Origin: Tenodera sinensis
Lineage: Eukaryota; Arthropoda; Insecta; Mantodea; Mantidae
Direction of reading: 5' to 3'
NCBI GenBank assembly: GCA_030765045.1
Contig: CM060962.1
Coordinates: 209,609,636 to 209,673,635 of the forward strand
DNA: 64,000 nt
Shown: one piece after another, positions 24,381-36,913 of the stretch
Layout: each line of letters starts with the position of its first letter
Position numbering within the stretch: the stretch's first letter is position 1
Notes under the pieces: generated by a model
What the model saw: only the letters and a program-made list of their open reading frames with translations
What the model was told of the DNA's origin: nothing
Database searches by the model: none
Made by a program: the position numbers and the translations under genes

Positions 24381-25569
24381 TTGAGATAGTAAAAATATAA
24401 TTTGTTTCTCAAAAATATTGAAGGTAATTTGCATGGATGTAACACGCTTAAAATTGCAATAGCAGCACGCGGCAACATTTAGAAGACACGCCGCACTTTT
24501 TCTACTTTTCATATGTACCCGAAGGGTAATGAGTCATGTCTTCGCATGACCAATTTTCCTTCTCACGAATAACATTTGGTTAAACCTAGAATTTGCACAT
24601 AAGTGCATGTTTCTATTGGATGCGTTCAAGAAATATTCATATCTTGGCGTTTCGACAGAAGTATAGTGAAAGCTCAACCGATTTTACTTTTACATATTTT
24701 AGAAATTTGGGGGAAAAGGTGAAACCTAATGTGACTTTGCCTATTAACACATTTTGTAGGTTTTCCGGTTTTTTCCCCATACACATGTACTAGTTTGGCA
24801 ATTTTTAGAATGGGCGGTGGAAGTAAATGGAAGTGTGACCAAGGAATCCATAGCTCGTGCCAACTTGTGGGCCACCAGTACCTCTACTACTTATCTATGG
24901 TAGCAGAGGAAGTATCGTGCTTACCGCCTGGGGTAGAGTTCCTTGCTACCCCGCTTTCATCCACTTGAAATCCATTCATCTCTAACTTCAGCCAATCAGA
25001 GACATCAGAACATCTTCCTCACGTGATAGAAGCTGGTTCCGCTTTACTACTCTGAACACCTAAGTTGCTATGTCAGTCTAATTACAAAATGGACTATAAC
25101 GGCAGCTACTTGCCTTCCATCTGTCTGGCCATTAACGGAGTAATTTATTATCTTGTCATGAAAATACACTTTAAGAACCCGTTCTCCGTTGCTAGGGTAA
25201 TTATCCATGGCAGTCGGCCCGCCTTTTGAAATACTCTATTGAATTGGTATGTTAAATTGGTAATACATAAATAACTGTGGTTACAAACTTGTTTCTGCTC
25301 ATGGGAGTTTCAGGTGTCGACATTTATGGACCTATTTAACATTGGTCATGCAATTAAGAACAAAATCAACATGAACAGTCGCAGCATGTTGCAACTGGTT
25401 CATTAAGTGTGAAAAAGTCTTTGTTGCATGATGTATTGTGGGTACATTGCTCGCTCTAGCATGTGGATCAAATACCAAGTGTTGCCACGTTTAAGACTTT
25501 GAAAGCTATGTTACCCAAATCTACATTAAATATAGACCTACAGTAAAATGCATTTGGTAAAATTAACAT
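24381..25569. other. No recognised gene
   Basis: AT-rich spacer without recognised motifs. Confidence 0.5.
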
Positions 25570-26400
25570 AGCTAGCATAAAAAACATCATCTTCTCATGG
25601 GTCTTCCAATATCTCTTCCTATTGGATTGGTATTTATGTCATGCTCAGCAAACGCGTTCCCCATCTTTCTCCAATATCTTTATTTTGTCATTATTTATAT
25701 AACAAATTCCTCTCTGATTTCTTTATTTTGTCCATTCTTGTACACCTGTAAATAGTTCTGAGGTATCTCGGTTCTGCCGCCATTCTTTTTTCTTTGTAGT
25801 ACATGTTTCAGAACCATACATTATTGTTGGAATTGCCACTGTCTTATAAAATGTTAAGCTATTTCATTTCTTATTCTTTTTAGTGTTCTTAATTATTTGG
25901 TATTAACTATAGTTATTAACTATTTGGTATGCATTTACTTTATTGTATAAGTCTTGATACGTCTAGATAATATTACATCACATATTGCTTCTTAATTTTT
26001 TTTTTATTCTAGTACGTTCCTATCAATTGCTATTTTGGACCTTAAAGGCTGCTTTATTTGGAAGGCCATTACACTTGTTTTATTAATGTCTGTCTGTAGT
26101 CTAATTTGCTAGCACATTTCCTAGCTCAAAAACATTTTTCTGCACGCTACTTTTTTTTTTATTATTTTTATAATATTGCATATGGTCAGCATATTCATTG
26201 TATTCTAATTTAGTGCGATTGCTGATGGTATTTTCCCTTTTAGGCATACATCTTAAGAATTTCGTCCATAAAACATTGCGGCAATAACCTGCACCCTTGT
26301 CTTAGACCGCTATTAACTTTCATCTTCTCTGAAAAATTGTCAATTTCAGGCCTAGGCGACTTGCGGGATACCTTGAGCGTCCTTCATATTTACGTGCTAA
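25570..26400 (-). mobile_element. LINE reverse transcriptase remnant (minus strand)
   Basis: Reading leftward, VNSGLRQGCRLLPQCF near 26270-26320 is the RT motif G-L-R-Q-G-C-P-L-S-P-x-L-F. It is followed by EYADHM near 26185-26205, a mutated F/Y-A-D-D catalytic box (the second Asp changed to His). Near 25795-25845 FYKTVAIPTIMYGSET is the conserved thumb-region block of insect non-LTR ORF2. Further left the frame continues to about 25590. Several stops and frameshifts and the lost catalytic Asp show it is inactive. Confidence 0.85.
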
Positions 26401-27167
26401 ACATACAGTTAGCGCAAGACCGTGAGCAGACTGCGCTCAGTGAACACCAGTTGCCCAGTCCTGGTCTGTTTCGTAATAGATTAGGAAACAGGAAAATTAA
26501 GTGGTAATTAACATTTATGGAGTATAAAGCGCATTTCAAATTTGAAAGGATCAGCTTCCCTTCTAGTGCGACATTCGTCTTAACCTAAGAATCTCTAAAA
26601 CATTGAGCAACATTCGTACCAAGTTTGAGCTTCGGGTCCTTATTTTTCAACTATCCTTTCGCCTTCCCCCAGTTTATCTAAATGTGGAATTAACTGTGTG
26701 ACTCAGTGAATTATTAAAATATGTTAATGTTAGTTATGCTTTTGTGTCAAGGAAAGCCCAAATGGAAATTAATTTCTTTAAGAAATAAGGCTCTTTTATC
26801 ACATACATTAAAAGTGTGATATTGTTGCAGATTCATATATTCAGAGAACATAGCATTTTCATATGGTGCTACAACGTGATAGAAAATCACAAACGTGCAA
26901 GGACAAAATCGTGTCACCAAAACTCAAGTAAAATGTGACCAGGCCGTTGTGGTTACTAAACGGGAACGAAAAACGCAAATACAAGAAAAAAATGTACAGA
27001 GACATTGAAAAGTAGGCTCCTATGCATGGTAAATGGGAGATAAAGAATTACCTCCGTGCCCAGTTCCTTGCTGACGGTAGCAGTTGGTTCCTGGTGTAAC
27101 AATCATACCATCATATCTCGGGGGCTTTTCTTTCTTTAGGCATACTCATCTGTGAAAGGGGAAGGGG

Positions 27168-27198
<31 letters not shown>

Positions 27199-28271
27199 AC
27201 TTTAGTTCCATGTAGGCTTTATAGCTGTGAGATCTTTTGAAGCATATCATAGAGCAGTCTGCCTGTAACTCTAATTTTCTATAGGTACTTTTTTTTATAA
27301 ATATAACTTTTGCTTGTATAAAAGTGAACAAACCATTCAAAAGATACCTCAGTAACCTTAGAATATGCAGAAGAGTAGAAAAGGGTAAATTTTTAAGTGC
27401 TTTTAAAACAACTTTAGGTCAGGAATGGTGTTTTCTGGGCATATTCTCATTTTCAAACTGTACCACACGACATAACTAACAGGGTAAAAATGATGATGAC
27501 TTTCTGTTAACCTGCTTAATTGTGGTAACCATAATTTGTTTTTGAACAACAAAACACAATCGTAAAGGATGTTTTGCAGTTTTGCAGAGTTCATAAAGAG
27601 TACATAAGCTGAAAATATTTGGGAACCACTGACATAACTTTAACTTGAATCTTGTTTGTGATTAACGCATTAACATATCTATTCGTAAGACGATGTAGAT
27701 TTGAAATATTGCTGATATAGAAAATAGCTATCCTCTATTGAATATCTGCCAGAGCATCTTTGTGACTATTCCGCAATGAAATCACATTATGCCTGCCTTA
27801 TCTCTTCTCCGCCTATGATTTGCCTCACTTTCTACTACTTGCATGTTCTTTATTGAGCCATAAATCAAAGTCGTGAGGTTTAGAGGTGAATGGTATTTAA
27901 ATTTGCTACAAGCTGATTCAGAAAATCAGCTGGTGTAGGTGTATATAGCCCTTATATAACGATATATACCTACTGCTAGAAAATATTTCACCTGAAGTTC
28001 ATCAAGTTACTTGTCACATTGAAACATCAAACCAAATAAATAAAAGGAAACAACATTTTTGCGTTGAAGAATAGGTAGCAATTCAATTTAGGTATATTAA
28101 GTAATCACCTAATCATAAACACAGCTTTTCTTATTACTTACAGTCGGTGTACGAGTATTTTCATAGTTATGTGTGGTTCAACCATTTCCAATTTCATCTT
28201 AAAGGCAAAGGCAAGGTTACAGTTTTTAAGTATGTTGCTAGGCTGAGGTAAATATTGAATGGTGTGGAATT
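26401..28271. other. No recognised gene; one poly-A run
   Basis: AT-rich DNA with a 29-base A run at about 27169-27197, which may mark the 3' end of an unidentified retroposon. Nothing else was recognised. Confidence 0.45.
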
Positions 28272-28380
28272 AAAATAAATAAATAAATAAACAATAATAA
28301 TAATGATAACAATAATAATGATAATAACAATAATAATGATAATAACAATAATAATGATAACAATGATGATGATGATGATG

Positions 28381-28466
<86 letters not shown>
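28272..28466. repeat. Compound microsatellite: (TAAA)n, mixed AAT/AAC/GAT, then (AAT)n
   Basis: The array runs from tetranucleotide TAAA through interspersed AATAATGATAAC units and (GAT)5 into a pure (AAT)n run at about 28381-28466. The progressive change from mixed to pure units suggests growth at the right side. Translated frames (poly-Leu, poly-Tyr) are artefacts. Confidence 0.95.
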
Positions 28467-29333
28467 CCATAAATAGGTGCATATATGTGGACTACCATTG
28501 TATAAGGAGTTACGCTATTCACCGATTAATATATTAAGTACATTATCTTTTAATGAAGTGTTTTATCGTATACGGCTTGTGGCTTGTACAAACCCTGTGG
28601 CGACATACTTCAAAGTTACCGCACACAGGCACATGAAACACTGGGATTTCCTATTGAAATTCAAATAAGCAATGCGCTTTTCAGTTTGCACTTAAGGTGG
28701 TCTTCAAATCAAATGTTCTCTTCTTAATGTGTACTTAAAGTGGTTTTGAATTGAAAACCAGTAATAAATAGTTCAACTCTGTCACTGCTACCGACAGTTA
28801 CAATCGTTGAAATGTCTCTCTTCTTTCGTGATCGTTATCTTTGGTTCAGTTCGGTTTGGTTTCGTTTCATCACTTGTAGTCTGAGATTTATGGCTTTCTT
28901 TTAAATTTATTTTCTGTTTAATGACTTTGGCACCATTCTTTTGACATGCTTTTGATGTGGATAATGTTTTAAATGTTCTTCTTTACACAAGTGTTTGTTT
29001 ATATGCATTTTATTACCGGTCTTTTAAATTTACAAGCCTGCTAGTTTAGCTGAATGTTGACGTGAAAGAAATTCGACACTGCGGGAACGATATGGTGCAG
29101 TCCAGTAAACACGGCGCGGTATCTGATTGTGCGAAGTGTACAGGATGTAAATAAACAAATACATAAATAAATTATTATGCTTGGTGGTAAGTAGATGGGT
29201 ACTGTGATCAGTGTTAATCAACCGATGTCCAGAAACCTTTACTTATGTTACTATGTATAAAACCTCTGATATGGATGATGTAAGCACGGATCACGAGAGG
29301 GGAAAGTAGGAAGAAAACTAAAACAGTGTAAAT
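28467..29333. other. No recognised gene
   Basis: AT-rich DNA without recognised motifs. Confidence 0.5.
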
Positions 29334-31330
29334 TAGAGGTGCACCACCTAATTTAAGGCAAGGGCCATTCAATTTTAAAACACTTTAACAGAGGGCCATA
29401 ATGATCCATAATCCAACCCTCCATTCTAGCCAGAATTATATCTTGCTTCTCAATGAGGACTTCTCTTTCTAATTTAATAGGCTAATATTCAATACATCAA
29501 TAGCAATAATAGGCCTTTTATTGGCATGCCTATTGATTTAATTACTGGTCATAACAGAAAAAGTCACAAATGTTGTTCACCTTAATGAGAAACGACGCTG
29601 CTGAAGTTTTGTTAACTTTCCAATGTGGGGTTCAGTATTTGACATTGCAAAGCTCATGCTTGCTTCCAAATGTTCATTTGTAAGTCTGGATCAAGTTTTG
29701 GAATTCAACTGTTTCAGCACCGAAAATGACTGTTCAAAGACGTATGTGCTACCAAATACAGTTGCCATTTTCAATGCATGGTCATGGAGATTGTACATTT
29801 GTTTAGGCAAATAAAACGTAGAAATCGAGGAGTGATACAGCACCAAATTTTATTTTCAATTCTGTGATGCTCTGGATATCAATTTCATCTAAAAAATTGG
29901 CACTGGCTCAATATCAACATGAAAGAGCAGTGAAAATAATTCAAGTGATTTTTCGAACTTTTGAACATCTTGAAAACGGGTGTTGAACTCACCTGCGAGA
30001 TTTTTCAAGAGGTCAATGTATTTCCCAAAATTAGATCTCTTCATATACTCCATCAGTTTGCTCACTGTCGGAAAATTGACAAATACTCCATTTTTTGTTT
30101 GCGTCTGCCGAACTACAAGTTTTCCTTCAAAAGATTTAATCAGATTGAACAGAAGATGGATCTTGCAGTTTTTGCCTTGCATGTTGGTATTTTGTTCATT
30201 AAAGTGCTACACCATATCAACTACAAGTGGCAAGTCAGATAACCATTCACTACTGTCCTGTTCTCTCTACCGTAAAAGTTTTGATTTGTCAAAAGCAACC
30301 TAATTTCTCCTCTAAGTTCATATACTCGTTTCAATATGTTACCTGCACTTGGCTATCGAACTTGTGTAAAATATATGTTATTATCTTTGAATTTGCGATG
30401 CGTCAGTCCCCTTGGCCTACTGTAGTTCACCAACTTAATCACTTGCTTCATTACATGATTCATTTGAAGTGATTTTGCGCAAAGATGTTCCTGGTGTAAT
30501 ACGCAGTGGCACGCAATCATCTCGTGACCAAAATCAGCCCAGTCTTTTTTCATAAAGGACAAAAATCCGTTGCTTTCCCAATAATAGATGGAGCTCCGTC
30601 TGCTGTATTGCCAATCAACTTGTCTAACTCCAATTCAAATTTACTCAATGCCTCTGACTTTTCAATAAATATCCACCCCTTTAGTTGCGACTTTCATTGG
30701 GCTTAGAGATAAGATTTCTTATGTTACATTAAAACTGCTGTCAGTGCCACTAATAAATATATGCAGAGCTGGGCTGAGTTGGAAACCTCCATGCTCTTGT
30801 CAATAGCTAATGAAAACCACTTAAATTCACGACATCTCTGCTTTAAATTTTCTTCAGTATCAACTGCCATGTCCTCAACCCTTCATTCAATAAAATGTAT
30901 GATCTCATATCTTGCACTAGTTCAACGGTAACTTCTCGATTGCCCATCGTGTTGTCACAAGACTGGATATGGGATGATAAAATTATCTAGCTTTTACTAT
31001 AACTGCTGTATTTTGTTTCTGAATTTCCTCGCCTTCTTGAAAACATCCAGCCAACGGTGACAGGATTAGAAGGTCCCCTTGGGAGAAAAGAAAAATGTGT
31101 TCAGCATTTTCTTCCACGCGATTGCATAACTCTTTGTTGTGCTTAAGCACACATGCCATAAACATATATTCTTTTCGCATTTTATTGCATTTTCAAAACT
31201 AATTTGAGAGTCGTCTACAGGCCGTGAAAAATGAAAACACAAGAGGTCAGACTTTACTTTACTTTTACGAAAAATCACCATCCCTAGCATTGATACGAAT
31301 GGAAATAAAAACACCACTGTTGCCAAATGA
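29334..31330 (-). mobile_element. Decayed full-length-like hAT transposase (GTF2IRD2/ZBED-like)
   Basis: Transposase pieces run leftward in family order. FLSFMKKDWADFGHEM and CHCVLHQEHLCAKSLQ (30562-30500) are the H-C-x-x-H-Q-E-x-L-C block. LTHRKFKDN follows near 30390. LFNLIKSFEGKLVVRQTQ and FPTVSKLMEYMKR lie at 30182-30040, with FNTRFQDVQKFEKSLELFS near 29960. TYVFEQSFSVLK near 29720-29755, then RLTNEHLEASM, is the C-terminal dimerisation block. An N-terminal part (31326-31066) shows ISFENAIKCEKN. At least several stops interrupt it. The left end is placed at about 29334 (TAGAGGTGCACCACC) by appearance only, and no target duplication was found. Confidence 0.8.
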
Positions 31331-31419
31331 TGTTATACCATAACTAAGCAAACTGTGAAAAAGTCAATGTTATGCATTTAGCAAAGTGGATTTGGAACTA
31401 TTCTGTTTGTCTTCTAGTA

Positions 31420-32162
31420 CATATCTAATTCCTTTGGTTCCCTAGGGAACATAGGACTTCTGAGAAGTTCCACCATCTTGTCCTCTATGTTGCAATTCTT
31501 TTTACTTCACTCCATGTGTTTCCCTTTGCTGCTATCTCTTCTTTTACGGTCCTTTGACAGGTTCTCTTAGGTCTTCCTTATACCTTGAGGGTTGCAGTCA
31601 AGGACTTCTTTCTATTACTGCAGTTGGCTTTCTTAGCGTATGGTCTATCCAGCTCCATTTTCTCTTCCTGATTTGGATATCAATAGCTCTTGTTTTGTAC
31701 TTTTCCATAAAGTTTTATTTGACATTATTTATTCTTATGTTCAGAATATGTCGTAAACATCTGTTGTTAAATCTGTGTAATTTATTCGTATTTGCATTAG
31801 AAATTTTTCATATTTCGCAGGAGGACGGATTTTACCTTGGTATTAAAAATTAGCATTTTAGTATTTTTTGAGATTTGTTTATTTCTCCATAATTGTATAA
31901 ATGTTGCATTTGCCGTTTTAATTCTCTGGCTAATATCTTCATGTGTTTCTCCATTTAATGTTGCTATAGTTCCTAAATAGGTAAATTTAGTTACTTCATC
32001 TTTTAAGTACCTAGATAGATTATTGAGGAAGATTTCCGATGTAAAATAGTAGTACGTATTGTGAGAATTCCAAGTTATACTATCAGTATAAATCCCTAAA
32101 GGGTTAACAGCATAGTGGCTATCCGGTTTTCTTAGACCGAGGTAACTATTATTATAACTCAT
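31420..32162 (-). mobile_element. LINE ORF2 C-terminal remnant
   Basis: A minus-strand frame includes VTKFTYLGTIATLNGETHED and then ISKNTKMLIFNTKVKSVLL (32010-31810), the standard F-x-Y-L-G-S...+T+L+IFN..VKSVLLYG region after the RT catalytic box. Further left a second frame reads KWSWIDHTLRKP near 31640-31675, the GH.LR tail motif, and ends near 31430. A frame break lies between the two pieces and the YGSE motif itself is lost. The clade is similar to that of the 25.6-kb remnant but the sequence is distinct. Confidence 0.8.
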
Positions 32163-33000
32163 AATGCTGATTGTTTATATTATTATTCTCTTTTCGCGAA
32201 TTTCAACTATCTTAGATAAATTCAAAATCGTTTGCGGTAATTAAACATTAAAGCTAACGCAGGCACATTTCATAAACACGCTTCGCTGTTTCAGATTTAA
32301 TCTAAACTGCTAGGGGTCTTTCTCATTTTGTTCTAGTTTGGTACGGGCATAACGCTATTGGTTAACAAGCTCGTGTTGTAATTCTCAGGGTTAATGCTAT
32401 AAACAAGAGTGAAATACAATGAGTTGCATGTACAAAAAGTCCTCGAATCCCGACAGATGTAACGTCATTGTGTAGCAGCGCTTGTTTTCGAATCCACTGA
32501 TTATTTGTGTTACACGATGCGGCGTTATTTTTCATTATTCGCCCATGAAAACATGCAGCGCATTAGCATTATATTTTATGCAGGCGCATGTTGAACATCG
32601 CACCGCGCGATCAGCGAATTCCGTAACGACTTTGTTCGGTATATCAGTAATCTGAAGCTTTATGGGCCATTCATTAAGTATTTTATAACGCAGTGGGTAT
32701 AAAACTGCAGGCGTGCAGTGCCAAAGATAATAATCACATTCGTATATTACGAGAGTTGGGAGTGAGTTGTCAGCTAATAATGAAGAGAAACTATGGGAAG
32801 AGAATTCACTGAGAGAGCCTGCTTTTATTGATTCCTTCATGCAGACGATATGTTAGTGACAAATGAGATTCTTGTTATTCTGTCCTGGGAACCAGACGCG
32901 CTCCATGCATTTAAGGGGAGGAAAGAAAAACGGTTGTTAAAACCGCACCCATAGTACCTTCTTAGAATTCACAATTTTATCTGTTAGATGCAACCTTTGG
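32163..33000. other. No recognised gene
   Basis: AT-rich DNA. A 101-codon minus-strand frame at 32535-32840 has no recognisable domain. Confidence 0.45.
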
Positions 33001-33083
33001 TGTAGGAAAGAAGCAATAGGCCGCTTGGGCAGCGGTCGAGCAGTAGGCCTTGGCCCGGATGGGCTGTTACGCCACAGAGTTAC
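33001..33083 (+). mobile_element. Possible retroposon 3' end adjoining the ACC array
   Basis: The GC-rich segment AGTAGGCCTTGGCCCGGATG (33041-33060 region), continuing GGGCTGTTACGCCAC and passing straight into (GCT)n/(ACT)n, looks like a LINE or SINE 3' terminus with a trinucleotide tail. This is an inference from layout. No second copy of this terminus exists in the window. Confidence 0.4.
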
Positions 33084-33792
33084 GTTGCTGCTGCTGCTGC
33101 TACTACTACCACTACCACTACTACTACCACTACGACTACTACTAGTACTACTACTATTCTGCGACTGCTACCACCACCACCACCACCACCACCACCACCA
33201 CCACCACCACCACCACCACCGCCACCACCACCAGCACTTCTACGTTCACCTCTACTACCACTACTGCTGCCACGACCACCACGATGATCTCTACCACCAC
33301 CACTACCACCACGATGACCTCTACTACCACCACGATGACCTCTACCACCACCACCACCACTTCTACGTTCACCTCTACTACCACTACTGCTGCCACGACC
33401 ACCACGATGATCTCTACCACCACCACTACCACCACGATGACCTCTACTACCACCACGATGACCTCTACCACCACTACCACCACGATGACCTCTACCACCA
33501 CCACTACCACCACGATGACCTCTACCACCACTACCACCACGATGACCTCTACCACCACGATGACCTCTACCACCACCACTACCACCACGATGACCTCTAC
33601 CACCACCACTACCACCACGATGACCTCTACCAACACTACCACCACGATGACCTCTACCACCACGATGACCTCTACCACCACGATGACCTCTACCACCACT
33701 ACCACCACGATGACCTCTACCACCACTACCACCACGATGACCTCTACCACCACCACCACCACTACTGCTACCACTACCACCTCTACTATTAG
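33084..33792. repeat. 700-bp ACC-based minisatellite with higher-order units
   Basis: The array starts with (GCT)n/(ACT)n, becomes (CAC)n at about 33171-33225, then turns into units in which ACGATGACCTCT alternates with two to five ACC/ACT triplets. A block of about 110 bp beginning TACGTTCACCTCTACTACCA at 33241 is repeated with a 123-bp shift at 33364, showing higher-order duplication. Because the period is a multiple of three, long frames open on both strands (Thr, His/Asp/Leu-Tyr, Val and Gly-Arg versions). These are repeat artefacts, not proteins. Confidence 0.93.
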
Positions 33793-35169
33793 TACAAATG
33801 TTCTTCACTTGAGCAAAAATTGCAGCTTTGTACTACGTGCAGCATTTAGCCTAAATAACGTGCAATTTTTGTGGATTTCCCAATAATGTACCTATTTTGT
33901 TCCGAACACAAAAGCTTTTTTCCTCTGCGTGCAGCCTAAAAGTCGCTACTTTTAGCAGGATTCCGGCGTAAACCAGTTATTTTTGGACTGATTTCGATCA
34001 AACTCTCATACATACCCTATGTGTAGCGATTCGTGAGCTGTTTCCTGCGTACAGACGAGACATGGTGAATCCTCTTCCATAGACAATCATCTAGAGTTAT
34101 CACTTTGTTGTTGCAACTTAGGATATGCAAATATTGTGGAACAAGAAACTAAAAGCTTAGGGAAGGGAACAATCAAAACTTCCCTGTGTGAAAAGGGAGC
34201 CTGGAAAGATTAGATAAACCCCATTTGAATTAGACGCCTGATTGCTGGTCAGTTTTAACGAATAGACGAGAAAGCGAATTACTGTCAGGCATTAGTGGAT
34301 TTGCACGCTATCGCAATCATCTCTGTAATAATATACAAGCATGTTTGGGCGTGTATTAATTTTGTATATGCAATACCACGCCGTTGGGGAACATGATGAG
34401 TGCTTTGCCATTTTAAATGTAATTTCAAACAGAACCAGAAATTCTCTTCAACGTCGTGTAATCACACATTCTGCCATAAAATAGCAATAATTCGTTGGTG
34501 GTTTCGTGTGTGCGAATGAACAAAGTGGTTTTAAAGTCCTAAAATTAATCCGGCCTTGTTTTATGTATTTCCCAATAGGAATGTCCGGCCGACATTTTCG
34601 ACTGACCACAAGGATGCATAATACATCACAGAAGAACATTACAGAAAGATAAGATCACAAATGATTAAGCATAGTAATATCACCAAAAGAAAAACGAACA
34701 AAATCACCAAAGTTAATTGAGTTTATAAACGGTTATGCAATATCAATAAAGAACCCCTCAAAATCGTTTCACAACTCTTTTTATATCTTTGTAAATTTAG
34801 GGTAAGAAGTATGGATTTTATAAAATTAAATGAAGTTCCTCTTGCACAAAAAAGACCATTTACTTACCGTGCATTAATTTCAAGATTACATTTCTCGCTC
34901 AAGTGAGGCGTGCGTGGGCTGTAAATGGACCCCTTCTCATTATAAGTGTGCATGGTTCATTGTTCTTTTTCAAACCAGGTAATAGGATCCAGGATTAGAA
35001 TCGATTGTTCTTTTGCTTGACACCAATAAAATTATATCTGCACATCATGTTGAGCCGTCTTCTGTTGGACAATGGGTCTCTTTATAAACACCCCATTTCA
35101 GTTTGGGAAGACTAGTAGAATGAAACTTCTAAAAAAAGAGACAGTGTATCTGCATTGGTCCTGGGCATT
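33793..35169. other. No recognised gene
   Basis: AT-rich DNA without recognised motifs. Confidence 0.45.
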
Positions 35170-36310
35170 TCACGGGCCAAGCGGCGTACCCCAAGAACCC
35201 ACGCCGTCAACCGACTGCTGCCCATGCGTAGCTAACACAACAGCCAGTCTCCAACCCCTGGACCAACACAGCCATACGCCGACAGCACGCAGACACCAGC
35301 CGACAAATCGCCGAGCAAGACACCTCAAACGACCTCCACACTTCAGTACTCCACACCACCGCAGCACTTCGAAAACTGCACCAGCCGAGCCACAACATGG
35401 GAAGCAGTCCTTGCTCATGCACTGAAGAACATCCAGAACAACAACCACAGTAGACGCCGAAACGTAGACACCCCACCACCACCACCACCGCAACCGCCAC
35501 CACCACCGCCACCACCACCGCCACCACCACAGACGCAGCCGCCACCACCACCGCCACAACCACCACCGCCACGTCACAACATGGGAAGCAGTCCTTGCTC
35601 ATGCACTGAAGAACATCCAGAACAACCACAGTAGACGCCGAAACGTGGACACCACCGCCGCCACCGCCCTCACCTCACCACCACCACCGCCACAGCCACC
35701 ACCACCACTGCCACAGCCACCACCACCACTGCCACAGCCACCACTGCCACAGCCACCGCCACCACCACTACCACCACCAACACTAGCACCACCACCACTG
35801 CCACCACCACCACAGCCACCGCCACCACCACCGCCAACACTAGCACCACCACCACCGCCAACACTAGCACCACCACCACAGCCGCCACCGCCACCACCAC
35901 CACCGCCACAACCACGACCGCCACAACCACCGCCGCCGCCACAACCACCACCGCCGCCACCACCACCAACACTACCACCACCACCACCACCACCACCACC
36001 ACCACCACCACCACCACAATCGCCACCACCACCACAACCACCACCGCCGTCACCACCACCACCACCGTCACCACCACCACCACCACCACCACCACCACCA
36101 CCACCACCACCACCACAGCCGCCACCACCGCCACAACCACCGCCAGAAGAAGAAAAAGAAGAACGGATTAAGACACGACAAAGAAGTCGACGCCGGAACA
36201 CAGTATCAGGCCAAATTTATTACAACCACCAAGGACAACCCTGCAATAACCTCTGCGCCTTACCATTCATGACGTATACTAACAACGCAACAACAATATG
36301 AATTATTGAC
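35170..36310 (+). repeat. CCN-type simple-sequence region with 184-bp direct duplication
   Basis: A segment CACAACATGGGAAGCAGTCC (at 35391) of about 80 bp is repeated at 35575, a 184-bp period. In one frame both copies read TWEAVLAHALKNIQNN. Each is followed by CCACCACCGCCACCA-type arrays (35466-35568 and about 35652-36148). The plus frame 35645-36301 (218 codons) is nearly all Pro with a charged end EEEKEERIKTRQRSRRR. It lacks a credible start, splice sites or a known domain. The flanking WEAVLAHALKN sequence could be a decayed retroelement or gene exon invaded by the array; I cannot assign it. Confidence 0.75.
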
Positions 36311-36913
36311 CGAAGACGAAATAAGAGCAAAAAAGAATAACAAAAAATATCCCTTTTTATCCCTAATGAAATAAATAACTACCTCGCGGCTGAAGAGGGA
36401 ACACCCCTGAAACAGCCTTAGGGCTAATAAGCCCTTAAATACCCTTAAAAACTGCATTGTTCAGCTCTTTGGGTCCAGCCTTAGTTGAATCCTGATGTCA
36501 ACAAACACCGTGCGTATACGCCTGAGTCTGCCACCATTGGCGATTCCTGTGCCATTGTATTGCTTATCCCCACCTATTCAAAATGCAGGACTAAACACAA
36601 ACACGAAGTAACATTTTTACACAGCCTTCGGTTCATGCAAAGCCTATTTATTATTCTCTTAATATCTTAAAGCCTTACCCCTTGGACTCTAAGGGACTAA
36701 TAACTGGTACATTATACTGTAAACATGTGAAAATATAAGAGTCGCCGAACTCCACAGTCACATATTACGACTAAAATTATTCCTAAATTTTGTTAAACAT
36801 AGTTCTCAGTGTAATCTGATAATCATAGGCATATAGGCGAGAGTGATTTTTACACAAGATAAACATAAGACCTAACGGCTACTATCACTGTCTGTACTTG
36901 CCGATATTAAGCA
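36311..36913. other. No recognised gene
   Basis: Moderately AT-rich DNA without recognised motifs. Confidence 0.45.

Noticed and set aside
28238..28522. Poly-Leu/poly-Tyr membrane-like proteins
   Set aside because: Artefacts of the AAT/GAT compound microsatellite.
33025..33886. Open frames of up to 255 codons on both strands (His/Asp/Leu-Tyr, Gly-Arg, Val and Thr repeats)
   Set aside because: They are translations of the ACC minisatellite in different frames; no start context, domain or splice signal.
35599..36301. Proline-rich 218-codon frame and glycine-rich 200-codon antisense frame
   Set aside because: Almost entirely CCN triplet repeat; no conserved domain or credible gene structure.
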